This document shows, piece after piece, positions 1 to 6,892 of a stretch of DNA of 11,117 nt. The stretch spans positions 1 to 11,117 of the forward strand of contig JAOAHK010000043.1 of the NCBI GenBank assembly GCA_026415275.1. The letters are read 5' to 3'. A program made the translations under genes and the position numbers. The notes under the pieces were generated by a model that was not told where the DNA came from, did not search any database, and worked only from the letters and a program-made list of their open reading frames with translations. This DNA comes from Anaerolineales bacterium (GTDB taxonomy: Bacteria; Chloroflexota; Anaerolineae; Anaerolineales; UBA4823). The first letter of the stretch is position 1; each line of letters begins with the position of its first letter.

Positions 1-183
1 GCCCAAAGCGGGCAGGCTTACCCGCCGCTGCGCCTGTGGGGGCTGGTGGAAGACAAACTGGTGGCCGCCCTGCTGAAAATTGGCGCGCAAATCCTCTCCA
101 ACCCCGACGACTCGATTGACGACATTGTCCGGCGCGAAATTGAAACCGTCTCGCGCCGCCTGGGCATGATTCTGGCGCAATAA
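1..183 (+). CDS. C-terminal fragment, probable ABC-transporter solute-binding protein
   Basis: An open frame runs in from the left edge and stops at TAA 181-183, giving the last 60 residues. It includes the stretch LRLWGLVEDKLVAALLKIG and ends RRLGMILAQ. A Trp-Gly-(Leu/Ile)-Val-Glu-Asp-(Lys/Arg)-Leu segment followed by an amphipathic helix and a short Arg/Leu tail resembles the C-terminus of family 1 extracellular solute-binding proteins, which are lipid-anchored or periplasmic and bind sugars or oligosaccharides. This is recalled similarity only: the N-terminus, lipobox and binding lobes are outside the window. By my count the fragment is about 63% GC, with about 77% G or C at third positions, far above the other genes here. 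It converges on the lut gene with 14 bases between stops. It could instead be an unrelated secreted protein. Confidence 0.5.
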   Translation, partial: AQSGQAYPPLRLWGLVEDKLVAALLKIGAQILSNPDDSIDDIVRREIETVSRRLGMILAQ

Positions 184-197
184 TCACGGCTGCGCAT

Positions 198-2222
198 TCA
201 CTGATCCTGCAAAATAAACACATGCACTTCGCCCGGGCCATGCACGCCAATGGTCAGGGTCATTTCAATATCAGCGGTGCGGGAGGGCCCACTAATTAAG
301 ACAGTGAGTGGAGCTTTGATGTGCTCTTGCCGCTGAAGGGCTTCGGGCAATCGGGGAAGTATATCCGAGCTGCGTAGAATCGCTAAATGCGTTTCGGGAA
401 GCAGCGACGATGTGATTGGGCGGTCTTGGTCACCAGGGATAACCAGTGTTCCACTTTCTGCGATTGCACATTCGACGGCTGTTATCCCCACCCGAATTTC
501 GGGGTCGGGTTGATGCTTGATGATGATGTTATTCTGATAGAGTAGAGATAGTAAACTAGCTGGTAAATGCTCACTCCTCCAAGCTTGGACGATAGCAATT
601 TGGTTTTCTTTGAGAAAATCCAGTATCTTTTGCGCCAGAGTAGCTGTATCGCAGGCAATAAATCTCCCCCCCAAGTCAGTTAATTCTCTTTCAAACCAGT
701 CAGTAAGGTTTGGAGATGAGTAGGACGAAACGGGTTTCGGATTGTCAGCATAAATCGGTTTGTCATTTAGAGTTTGACTGGGATAGGTGTTCTCATCTAG
801 GATCTCCTTCCAAATATCTCGAAACGGTTTTGTGGCTGGACGGGGGAAATCCTTTGAGTATCCCCAGCCAGTTATCGCGGGTAATTTTAGCCAATTTTTG
901 GAGGGTGAGATCAAAAAACTTCCCATACCAGCCAATCTTTGAGCAAGAGAAAAGAGAGATGGTCGGGTAGCGATCCCTGCGAAGAACTTTAGCCCCCACT
1001 TGAGCAATGTAGGAGTGTTTGGTTTCGTTGGGGTTGGTTGCGAAAGGGGGGTTATCTTCCCAGCACGGACTCGCAAGAGTAATTTGGGTAAATCAATATC
1101 CACTGGACAAGCTTCCCGACAGGCGCCACATAAACTAGAGGCTCGGGCTAGGTGACCAAATTCAGTGTAACCAAATAGACCACCCGAGATAATCGATCCA
1201 ATGGGTCCTCCATAAGGAGTAAATCGTCCAGAAACCCCAACGTAGCTGTGCCCCCCAATCTCCCGAAACACTGGGCAAGCGTTGAAACAGGCCCCGCAAC
1301 GGATGCAGTACAAGGCTTCTTTTAGCGGGGTTTCGCGCATTGCCAAACGTCCGTTGTCAACCAAGACAAGATGCCGCTCTCGACATCCATCCCCATCTTG
1401 ACTGGGTGCGCGGATCAAGCTGGTGTAAACGGTTAGCTTTTGACCGGTGGCAGAGCGCGGCAGCAGATAGAGCATGATGGCAAGGTCTTCTAAAGTTGGA
1501 ACCAGGCGTTCAATCCCCATCAAGGCGATGTGGACGGGGGGTAAGGTGGTGACCATGCGCGCGTTGCCTTCATTCGTGACAATGCAAACGAGACCGTTGT
1601 CTGCAACACCAAAATTGACCCCAGACAAACCAATTTCTGCGGTCAGGAAAACCTCCCGTAAGACCCGCCTTGCTGTGGCGGTCATGGTTGGGACATCTTC
1701 TGTAAAAGGGATGCCGAACTTTTCATGAAAAAGTTGTCCAACTTGTTGACGCGTAAGATGGACAGCGGGGGTGATGATATGGGCAGGATGTTCTTTTCGC
1801 AATTGAACGATGTATTCTCCTAAATCAGTCTCAATGACCTCTATTCCTGCTTTTTCAAGCGCCGCATTGAGCTCAATTTCTTCGCTGATCATGCTTTTTG
1901 ATTTGGCAACCCGTTTCGCATGGTGGCTTTTGGTAATTTCGAGGACAATTTGCACGGCATGCTGGGCGGTTGCAGCTCGATGAACGATCCAACCATTTTG
2001 CTGCGCATTTGCGCTGAATTTTTCTAGGTAGAGTTCAAGATGCTCAATCACGTCTGCTCGGATTGCATGTGCTTTCTGACGCATAATCTGCAGGTCTTGC
2101 GGCAATGATTGATAGATCGTGCGTCGGGCGGTATTGCGTCGCTCAGCGTTGTTATCTAACGCGGATTGCAAAACAGGGTTTTCCAGCGCAAGACGAATTC
2201 TTTGGTGAAATTTTGAAGTCAT
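198..2222 (-). CDS. lutB: Fused LutB-LutC lactate oxidation iron-sulfur protein
   Basis: A 674-residue cytoplasmic protein that appears to join two subunits of the LutABC (LldEFG) L-lactate oxidising complex. Residues about 55-285 are a LUD domain (GLSGVNFGVADNG at 198-210). Two ferredoxin-type clusters follow, with Cys 306, 309, 312 and 316, then Cys 365, 368 and 372. A LutB-type C-terminal segment runs to about 475. After a Pro/Ser-rich linker (about 480-505), residues 505-672 form a second LUD domain with IAESGTLV (587-594), SGPSRTADIE (644-653) and GVHGPGEVHV (659-668), as in LutC. LutB alone is usually about 470 residues and LutC about 200-240, so the length fits a fusion. I chose ATG 2222 because the longer frame would begin at TTG 2270, overlap lutA and lack family similarity. 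The Shine-Dalgarno is weak, so coupling to lutA (22 bases upstream) is likely. No lactate permease gene is seen. Confidence 0.9.
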   Translation of the reverse strand: MTSKFHQRIRLALENPVLQSALDNNAERRNTARRTIYQSLPQDLQIMRQKAHAIRADVIEHLELYLEKFSANAQQNGWIVHRAATAQHAVQIVLEITKSHHAKRVAKSKSMISEEIELNAALEKAGIEVIETDLGEYIVQLRKEHPAHIITPAVHLTRQQVGQLFHEKFGIPFTEDVPTMTATARRVLREVFLTAEIGLSGVNFGVADNGLVCIVTNEGNARMVTTLPPVHIALMGIERLVPTLEDLAIMLYLLPRSATGQKLTVYTSLIRAPSQDGDGCRERHLVLVDNGRLAMRETPLKEALYCIRCGACFNACPVFREIGGHSYVGVSGRFTPYGGPIGSIISGGLFGYTEFGHLARASSLCGACREACPVDIDLPKLLLRVRAGKITPLSQPTPTKPNTPTLLKWGLKFFAGIATRPSLFSLAQRLAGMGSFLISPSKNWLKLPAITGWGYSKDFPRPATKPFRDIWKEILDENTYPSQTLNDKPIYADNPKPVSSYSSPNLTDWFERELTDLGGRFIACDTATLAQKILDFLKENQIAIVQAWRSEHLPASLLSLLYQNNIIIKHQPDPEIRVGITAVECAIAESGTLVIPGDQDRPITSSLLPETHLAILRSSDILPRLPEALQRQEHIKAPLTVLISGPSRTADIEMTLTIGVHGPGEVHVFILQDQ

Positions 2223-2244
2223 GATGGATGATCCAGAGTGAAAA

Positions 2245-2973
2245 CTAAGTGCAAGCCAAAACTTCGGCAATATGCAACGCCCGTTGCGGTATGTTTAATC
2301 GGTGAAGTCCCCCATTGATGTTGGTTATGCAGCCAGCGTCACAGCTGACCACATAATCCGCACCAGAATTTTCGATATTTTTGATTTTTCGTTCCAACAT
2401 GGCTGCAGAAATCTCTGGGTGTTCAACCGAGAAAACTCCACCAAATCCGCAACAATCAGTTGTACCGGGCAATTCGATAAATTCAGCCTCGTGCACATGA
2501 GAGAGTAGAGCGCGCGGTTGGCGGTCAACGCCCAACTCACGCAAGAGATGGCAGGAGCTATGGTAAGTAATTTTATGAGGAAAACGAGCTCCGATCTCGG
2601 TCATTCCAAGCCGATCAACCAAATATTCTGATAATTCGTAGACTCGCTCGGCAAAATCTTTGGCTCTTTTTGACCAAGTGGGGTCACGTTCGAATAATTC
2701 GGGGTAATGATGTCGAATCATCGAGGCACAAGAACCCGAAGGTATCACGATATCCCCTTGAGTTTTCTCAAAGGTCTTAATGGTGTGAACGGCAATTGTC
2801 CGAGCTTGATCCCAAAGACCAGCATTAAAGGCTGGTTGACCACAACAAGTTTGATAGGGAGAAAATTCAACCGAATTCCCAACGCGCCTCAGGACTTGGA
2901 CAACTGCTTTGCCAATTTCTGGGTAAAGGGTGTCAATGATGCAAGTGATGAAGAGTTGAACGGTTTTACGCAT
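2245..2973 (-). CDS. lutA: LutA/LldE lactate oxidation subunit, CCG-domain protein
   Basis: A 242-residue protein with two cysteine-rich CCG domains, the hallmark of LutA/LldE and the heterodisulfide-reductase B-like family. Domain 1 has C11, the C43-C44-G pair and C82. Domain 2 has C141, C174-C175-G in TDCCGFGG, and C211 with C215. These cysteines hold an iron-sulfur centre thought to pass electrons in L-lactate to pyruvate oxidation with LutB and LutC. The size matches the family (about 240). ATG 2973 is chosen because GGGGAAGG (2980-2987) stands 6 bases upstream, while the frame extends only to a TTG at 2991. The lutB-lutC fusion follows after 22 bases, so all three Lut modules sit on two genes. 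GlpC-type or heterodisulfide-reductase roles are less likely given the LUD partner. Confidence 0.93.
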   Translation of the reverse strand: MRKTVQLFITCIIDTLYPEIGKAVVQVLRRVGNSVEFSPYQTCCGQPAFNAGLWDQARTIAVHTIKTFEKTQGDIVIPSGSCASMIRHHYPELFERDPTWSKRAKDFAERVYELSEYLVDRLGMTEIGARFPHKITYHSSCHLLRELGVDRQPRALLSHVHEAEFIELPGTTDCCGFGGVFSVEHPEISAAMLERKIKNIENSGADYVVSCDAGCITNINGGLHRLNIPQRALHIAEVLACT

Positions 2974-2979
2974 GGTAAT

Positions 2980-2987
2980 CCTTCCCC
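2980..2987 (-). promoter_or_regulatory. Ribosome binding site of lutA
   Basis: On the minus strand GGGGAAGG lies 6 bases before ATG 2973. It is a good Shine-Dalgarno and decides the lutA start against the upstream in-frame TTG at 2991. Confidence 0.7.
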
Positions 2988-3045
2988 GCAAGTGCCTTAT
3001 GCGGCAAACAGTGGCATAGTTATAAGCTGGGTAGGAATATTCACA

Positions 3046-3399
3046 CTATAGTAAACGGGCAACCGTTGCTAGAAGTACCTCAGCAGCAATAGGTTTGTTG
3101 AGGAATTCGTCTGCTCCGGCTGCCAACAGTTCGCGACGGGTATCATCTTGGATGTCGGCTGTGATTACAATCACTTTTATTTGGGGATGAAATGTCTTGA
3201 TGTGCTGTAATAGCTCTTGTCCTTGCATGCCTGGCATTAATAAATCCAATGTGACCAAGTCGGGGTTTTCTAAAGGAAGTTGTTTCATGGCTTCAGTTCC
3301 ATTCGTAGCTTCGACTACCTGATGTCCCCCTTTTTCGAGTGCATTTTTTAGAATGTGACGTGCATAAGCTGAGTCATCGACGATCAAGATTTTTGCCAT
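3046..3399 (-). CDS. Single-domain CheY-like response regulator receiver
   Basis: A 117-residue stand-alone receiver domain with no output domain. It begins MAKILIVDDS (acidic D8-D9) and has the phospho-acceptor D52 in LVTLDLLMPGM, the switch residue T80 in VIVITAD, and the conserved K102 in NKPI. It is therefore expected to be phosphorylated by a histidine kinase, none of which is encoded in the window. It ends soon after the start of the last helix, slightly shorter than E. coli CheY. AAAGGATG lies about 6 bases before ATG 3399. The gene follows the diguanylate cyclase by 19 bases and shares a strand and likely a transcript with cheC, whose product family dephosphorylates CheY. A Spo0F-like relay role is possible, and its true partner cannot be read from sequence. 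Confidence 0.93.
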   Translation of the reverse strand: MAKILIVDDSAYARHILKNALEKGGHQVVEATNGTEAMKQLPLENPDLVTLDLLMPGMQGQELLQHIKTFHPQIKVIVITADIQDDTRRELLAAGADEFLNKPIAAEVLLATVARLL

Positions 3400-3418
3400 A
3401 ATATCATCCTTTAGATCA

Positions 3419-4852
3419 TCAAGATGATTGATTGTTATTATAAATCATAAAACAATTGCGTCCTGTTACTTTAGCTTGATAGAGAGCACGGTCGGCGGCT
3501 TTGATCAAGTTTGGTATATCATTGCCATGGTTGGGGTAACAAGCGATGCCTACCGACATTGTTAGACAGATTTTAGAGCCGTTTGGTTTCTCAATTGTCA
3601 CGTTCATGTTTTCAAGCAGTGAGATCAGTCTCTGAGCCACTTTTTGAGCGTTTTCTTCATCGATTTCGGGAAGGAGAAGCACAAATTCATCACCACCGTA
3701 GCGAGCGAGCGTATCAAATTCTCTTAAGGAGCTATTGAAATTGCGCGATAAGCGAGAAAGAAGCTCATCTCCGCTCTGATGACCATAAGTGTCATTGTAA
3801 TCCTTAAAATGGTCCAAGTCGATCATGAGGATACTGAGCGGTCGGTTGAAACGTTGTGAACGTTCAAGCTCAGAGTTTGCTACTTCGAAGAATCTTCTAC
3901 GATTGTACAATCCGGTCAAACTATCGGTAATCGCCAGGAGTTTTTGCTCTTGATGGATTCGGGCATTGTGCATTGCTACGGCAGCGCTGCTGGCGATGAG
4001 TTCCAGTAGTTCGAGGTCTTCTCGGGTAAAAGCGTTCGGTTTTTCGCTCTCTAAATCTAAAACGCCAATACATTGATTGGCAACGATTAAGGGAATGGCA
4101 ATCTCTGAACGAACGGATGGAAAGATGGGATAGTACCGCGAGTCTTTTTCAACATCGTTGACCAAGGCAGCTTGGGAGTGTTTTGCTACCCAACCCGTTA
4201 TTCCTTCTCCAAGATTTAGCTTTGTTTTATTGTCTGATAACTCCCATCCATCAGTGGCAACAATTTGCAATTGTTCCTCACTTAGGAGAAATAATGAGAC
4301 AAAGGGTACATCGAAGTGCTTACGCACAAGTTGCACAATTTTGTTCAGGCAATCTTGATAATCTAATGTTCTCAGAGATCTTTCGATTTCGTTCAAGGTC
4401 TTAAGCTTTTGTATCTGACGTTTCAAATCGCTCTCGCTAAGCAAGCGCTCCGTCGCATCTTGTATGAGAATGAACGCTCCTACAATCTGATCGGCTACAT
4501 AAGCGGGAAATAGCATAACGGATTGAGGCAGGATTTCCCCACGCGAGTTGTAGAGCTGAAATATCTGCGGATGAAAACGGAAAGATATTGTGTGATTCGT
4601 TCCAATTTGCAGGGTTTCTTCTAGTCGGGACTGAATAAAGTCTTTTGAGTCTTGTTCGAGAACCTCGGATATCTTAAGGCCAACCCAATCTGCTTTCTTC
4701 TTAGATCGTTCGATAATCCACTCATTGGTGAGTAAAATTCTCTGTTGCGGGTCAATGAAGGTCACACCAAAAGGTAAATATTTGTAAAAGGAAAGAAGCA
4801 ACTCATAAGAACTTGATAACAATGGGGTAGCGGCTGTCATGGGTTTAGACAC
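3419..4852 (-). CDS. PAS-GAF-GGDEF diguanylate cyclase
   Basis: A 477-residue protein predicted to make c-di-GMP from two GTP. Residues about 15-135 look like a PAS domain (LPFGVTFIDPQQRILLTN). A short coiled linker (about 136-160) leads to a GAF domain (about 160-300; LGEGITGWVAKHSQAALVND, then SEIAIPLIV). The GGDEF domain spans about 305-473: TDSLTGLYNRRRFF, metal ligand D345 in MIDLDHFK, N353, the active-site loop GGDEF at 386-390, and an inhibitory I-site R377-x-x-D380 five residues before it. Catalytic and feedback residues are intact. No membrane segment is visible, so it is probably a cytoplasmic sensor; its PAS and GAF ligands are unknown. The start is uncertain: GTG 4852 follows an in-frame stop by one codon, ATG 4840 gives a protein four residues shorter, and neither has a clear Shine-Dalgarno. 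cheC ends 34 bases upstream. Confidence 0.93.
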   Translation of the reverse strand: MSKPMTAATPLLSSSYELLLSFYKYLPFGVTFIDPQQRILLTNEWIIERSKKKADWVGLKISEVLEQDSKDFIQSRLEETLQIGTNHTISFRFHPQIFQLYNSRGEILPQSVMLFPAYVADQIVGAFILIQDATERLLSESDLKRQIQKLKTLNEIERSLRTLDYQDCLNKIVQLVRKHFDVPFVSLFLLSEEQLQIVATDGWELSDNKTKLNLGEGITGWVAKHSQAALVNDVEKDSRYYPIFPSVRSEIAIPLIVANQCIGVLDLESEKPNAFTREDLELLELIASSAAVAMHNARIHQEQKLLAITDSLTGLYNRRRFFEVANSELERSQRFNRPLSILMIDLDHFKDYNDTYGHQSGDELLSRLSRNFNSSLREFDTLARYGGDEFVLLLPEIDEENAQKVAQRLISLLENMNVTIEKPNGSKICLTMSVGIACYPNHGNDIPNLIKAADRALYQAKVTGRNCFMIYNNNQSS

Positions 4853-4886
4853 ATTCTATTACACACCAATTGATTATCAGGGTTTT

Positions 4887-5495
4887 CTAATAGCCTACGG
4901 TGGAAGAGTTTAGGGCTTCGAACAGTCGATCAAGCGACTCTATGCCTAAAATAATGACAACGTATCCACCAACATTGCCATCCAGAGTTTCAAAGTAAGT
5001 TTTGATCACCAAGGTATAACGAATTTCATTGATACCGACGTGAAGGGTGCTAATCATGTCGTGAAGGGCTTCGATATGTAAGCGGGGGACCGCAAAGTGA
5101 ATCTTGATCTTTAACAAGTTTCCTAACGTGCCAATAAACGCATTTAGGAGAATGTTGCCAATCTCAATCAGAGCTTCGCGGTCTGAAGTGGTCAGGGGTC
5201 TTGGTTCAGGTGGTTCTCCACTGAGCAGGTTAATCAATATCGAGGCGCTGTCGCAATCAAGGAGGAGCATGGCATCGCCATTTAGCCACCCACTGAAAAT
5301 TTGGTGAACGGTGGTGACTTCTGAACACAAAAATCCTAAATAGGATTGGAGTTCTTCCAAAGAGCAAATTCGAATTTCTGGCACAGAGAGAACAATGCGT
5401 TGATGTACTAGGGTTGAGAGAGAGGCTGCTGCCCGCCCAAAACCAATATTGACCATTTCTGTTAGCTTGTCGAACTGCTCTGGGGATATGTTCAT
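4887..5495 (-). CDS. cheC: CheC-family CheY-phosphate phosphatase
   Basis: A 202-residue protein with the duplicated CheC phosphatase signature. The first site is E13 and N16 in EMVNIGFGRAAASLS, the second E111 and N114 in EIGNILLNAF. Each E-x-x-N pair is the type that dephosphorylates CheY-P in CheC, CheX and FliY. Both sites being intact suggests an active two-site enzyme rather than a degenerate one. The length fits CheC (about 200) and there is no FliN-like tail. In classical systems CheC works with CheD, but neither cheD nor cheA, cheW or receptor genes are seen. The obvious local substrate is the single-domain receiver two genes downstream. A purine-rich GGGAAAGG precedes ATG 5495 by about 9 bases. 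The gene starts only 29 bases after the tRNA-Pro 3' end, leaving no room for its own promoter except inside the tRNA. Confidence 0.9.
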   Translation of the reverse strand: MNISPEQFDKLTEMVNIGFGRAAASLSTLVHQRIVLSVPEIRICSLEELQSYLGFLCSEVTTVHQIFSGWLNGDAMLLLDCDSASILINLLSGEPPEPRPLTTSDREALIEIGNILLNAFIGTLGNLLKIKIHFAVPRLHIEALHDMISTLHVGINEIRYTLVIKTYFETLDGNVGGYVVIILGIESLDRLFEALNSSTVGY

Positions 5496-5524
5496 GCTGC
5501 TTTGCCTTTCCCTTTGGGCTTCTG

Positions 5525-5599
5525 TCGGGGCGGGCGGATTTGAACCGCCGACCTCACGGTCCCGAACCGTGTGCTCTAGCCGGACTGAGCCACGCCCCG
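5525..5599 (-). tRNA. tRNA-Pro (anticodon CGG)
   Basis: A complete 75-base cloverleaf on the minus strand. The acceptor CGGGGCG pairs with CGCCCCG and is followed by discriminator A. U8 is present, the D stem is GCTC/GAGC, and the anticodon stem CACGG/CCGTG encloses loop TTCGGGA, which reads CGG and so decodes CCG (Pro). The T arm is GGCGG-TTCAAAT-CCGCC. The C1-G72 end pair is typical of bacterial tRNA-Pro. The 3' CCA is not encoded: CAG follows the discriminator. A strong promoter lies just upstream, with an expected leader of about 15 bases that can form a small hairpin (5602-5615, stem TGCTT/AAGCA). The first downstream gene is cheC, 29 bases away, with no terminator between. Confidence 0.97.
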
Positions 5600-5620
5600 A
5601 TTGCTTCTCAAAGCAGGGTG

Positions 5621-5649
5621 ATTATAATCTTATTAACCACCTTTGACAA
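5621..5649 (-). promoter_or_regulatory. Sigma70-type promoter for tRNA-Pro and the cheC-lut genes
   Basis: On the minus strand the -35 box TTGTCA (5649-5644, one mismatch to consensus) is followed by exactly 17 bases and the perfect -10 box TATAAT (5626-5621). Transcription should start near 5614, about 15 bases before the tRNA. Its -35 overlaps the -35 of the opposing ino1 promoter. Confidence 0.8.
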
Positions 5650-5671
5650 GGAAAACGGCTAATCGTATAAT
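5643..5671 (+). promoter_or_regulatory. Consensus sigma70-type promoter for ino1
   Basis: A perfect TTGACA (5643-5648), a 17-base spacer and a perfect TATAAT (5666-5671). The start should fall near 5678, giving a leader of about 35 bases to ATG 5713. The match is full consensus with optimal spacing, so strong and perhaps constitutive expression is expected. Confidence 0.85.
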
Positions 5672-5712
5672 CAGGCGGGTGACAATCCTAGCTTAATTTT
5701 GAGGAGATTAGA

Positions 5713-6804
5713 ATGAGTCAAGATCATAAAGTGCGCGTTGCGATCATAGGGATTGGGAATTGCGCATCTTCTCTTGTCCAAGGGGTTTTTTATTATCAAA
5801 ATGCTTCTGAGGAAGATATTGTTCCCGGACTAATGCATGTCAACTTGGGCGGCTACCATATTCGGGATATTGAATTTACAGCAGCCTTTGATGTTGTCGA
5901 CACGAAAGTTGGCAAAGATTTATCTGAAGCGATCTTCGCATATCCCAACAACACAATTAAGTTTGCGGATGTTCCGTATCTAAATGTGCCTGTCTCTCGG
6001 GGAATGACCCATGATGGATTAGGAAAGTATCTCAGTCAGATTGTTAAGAAAGCCCCCGGACCCACAGCAGATATTGTCGGCATTTTGAAAGAGACAAAGA
6101 CCGATGTCGTGGTCAATTTCTTGCCAGTTGGCTCTGAGATGGCGACAAAATGGTATGTTGAACAGGTTTTAGATGCTGGCTGTGCATTTGTAAATGGTAT
6201 TCCGGTTTTTATAGCTAGCCAGGACTATTGGGCGAGACGCTTTAGAGAGAGAAATTTACCCATAATCGGAGATGATGTTAAGAGCCAAGTTGGAGCGACG
6301 ATCTTACATCGCGTGCTGACTCGCTTGTTTGTTGACCGCGGTGTACGAGTTGACCGCACCTACCAGTTGAATTTTGGGGGGAACACGGATTTCTTGAATA
6401 TGCTCGAACGCGAACGTTTAGAGTCAAAGAAGATCTCCAAAACCGGTGCCGTTACGAGTATGCTCCCCTACGCTCTTGAGGAAGATAATGTCCATGTAGG
6501 ACCCAGTGATCATGTGCCGTGGTTGACTGATCGCAAATGGTGTTACATCCGTATGGAAGGGACAACCTTTGGCGATGTGCCCTTGAACCTCGAAGCGAAG
6601 CTCGAGGTGTGGGATTCGCCTAACTCGGCTGGTGTGATGATTGATGCCGTTCGTTGTGCAAAAATTGCCCTCGATCGTGGTTTGAGCGGGCCGCTCATTG
6701 GTCCCTCGGCTTATTTTATGAAAACCCCACCAAAGCAATTTCGCGATGAAGTGGCGCGTGAAATGACGGAAGCATTCATTCGCGGCGAAGCTGGAAAAGA
6801 GTAA
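5713..6804 (+). CDS. ino1: Inositol-1-phosphate synthase
   Basis: A 363-residue cytoplasmic NAD-dependent enzyme that converts glucose 6-phosphate to 1D-myo-inositol 3-phosphate, the entry to inositol lipids and inositol-based solutes. The Rossmann motif [12 protein letters not shown] is at 13-24. The NFLPVGSE segment (135-142) and the catalytic region [15 protein letters not shown] (186-200, Lys190) follow, with NFGGNTDF at 220-227 and DSPNSAG at 301-307. The length matches the short bacterial (mycobacterial-type) family of about 360-370 residues rather than the eukaryotic enzyme of over 500. AGGAG (5702-5706) stands 6 bases before ATG 5713. The gene has its own consensus promoter and is separated from yebC by 88 bases, so it is probably mainly monocistronic, although no terminator hairpin is visible after it. 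Confidence 0.95.
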   Translation: MSQDHKVRVAIIGIGNCASSLVQGVFYYQNASEEDIVPGLMHVNLGGYHIRDIEFTAAFDVVDTKVGKDLSEAIFAYPNNTIKFADVPYLNVPVSRGMTHDGLGKYLSQIVKKAPGPTADIVGILKETKTDVVVNFLPVGSEMATKWYVEQVLDAGCAFVNGIPVFIASQDYWARRFRERNLPIIGDDVKSQVGATILHRVLTRLFVDRGVRVDRTYQLNFGGNTDFLNMLERERLESKKISKTGAVTSMLPYALEEDNVHVGPSDHVPWLTDRKWCYIRMEGTTFGDVPLNLEAKLEVWDSPNSAGVMIDAVRCAKIALDRGLSGPLIGPSAYFMKTPPKQFRDEVAREMTEAFIRGEAGKE

Positions 6805-6813
6805 TGGTATAAT
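6805..6813 (+). promoter_or_regulatory. Possible extended -10 promoter for the yebC-ruvC-ruvA-proC group
   Basis: TGG-TATAAT (TATAAT at 6808-6813) is an extended -10 element (TGn plus a perfect hexamer) directly after the ino1 stop codon. No good -35 exists 17 bases upstream, as expected for extended -10 promoters. The start would be near 6820, leaving about 73 bases of leader before yebC. Confidence 0.45.
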
Positions 6814-6892
6814 TTTTATATCAATATGATTGGGATTTTCTCTAGGCTCAGCCGAATTGAGCGTGAGTCAGTTGTTGTGTGAGGAGTTAGGT

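Noticed and set aside
2985..3006. CCGCA/TGCGG inverted repeat in the receiver-lutA gap, considered as a terminator
   Set aside because: Only five base pairs, no T-tract on the minus strand, and directly before the lutA ribosome binding site.
2707..3051. Plus-strand open frame of 114 codons opposite lutA
   Set aside because: It is fully antisense to the conserved CCG-domain gene and has no domain-like pattern.
3021..3053. Minus-strand TATAAC and TATAGT in the receiver-lutA gap, considered as a lutA promoter
   Set aside because: Neither has a recognisable -35 box at 16-18 bases. A weak internal promoter stays possible but is not supported.
5525..5599. tRNA-Pro as an attachment site for an integrated element
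   Set aside because: No integrase gene, no second copy of the tRNA 3' end in the window, and the neighbouring genes are chromosomal housekeeping and signalling types.
5449..5646. Plus-strand open frame of 65 codons containing GGFEPPTSRSRT
   Set aside because: It is the antisense read-through of the tRNA-Pro gene. This peptide pattern is a well-known false protein produced by translating tRNA genes backwards.
6424..6738. Minus-strand open frame of 104 codons opposite ino1
   Set aside because: It mirrors conserved ino1 codons and shows no family features.
6846..6862. GCTCA/TGAGC stem in the yebC leader, considered as a riboswitch or attenuator
   Set aside because: A lone five-base-pair stem with a seven-base loop is expected by chance, and no known riboswitch core is seen.
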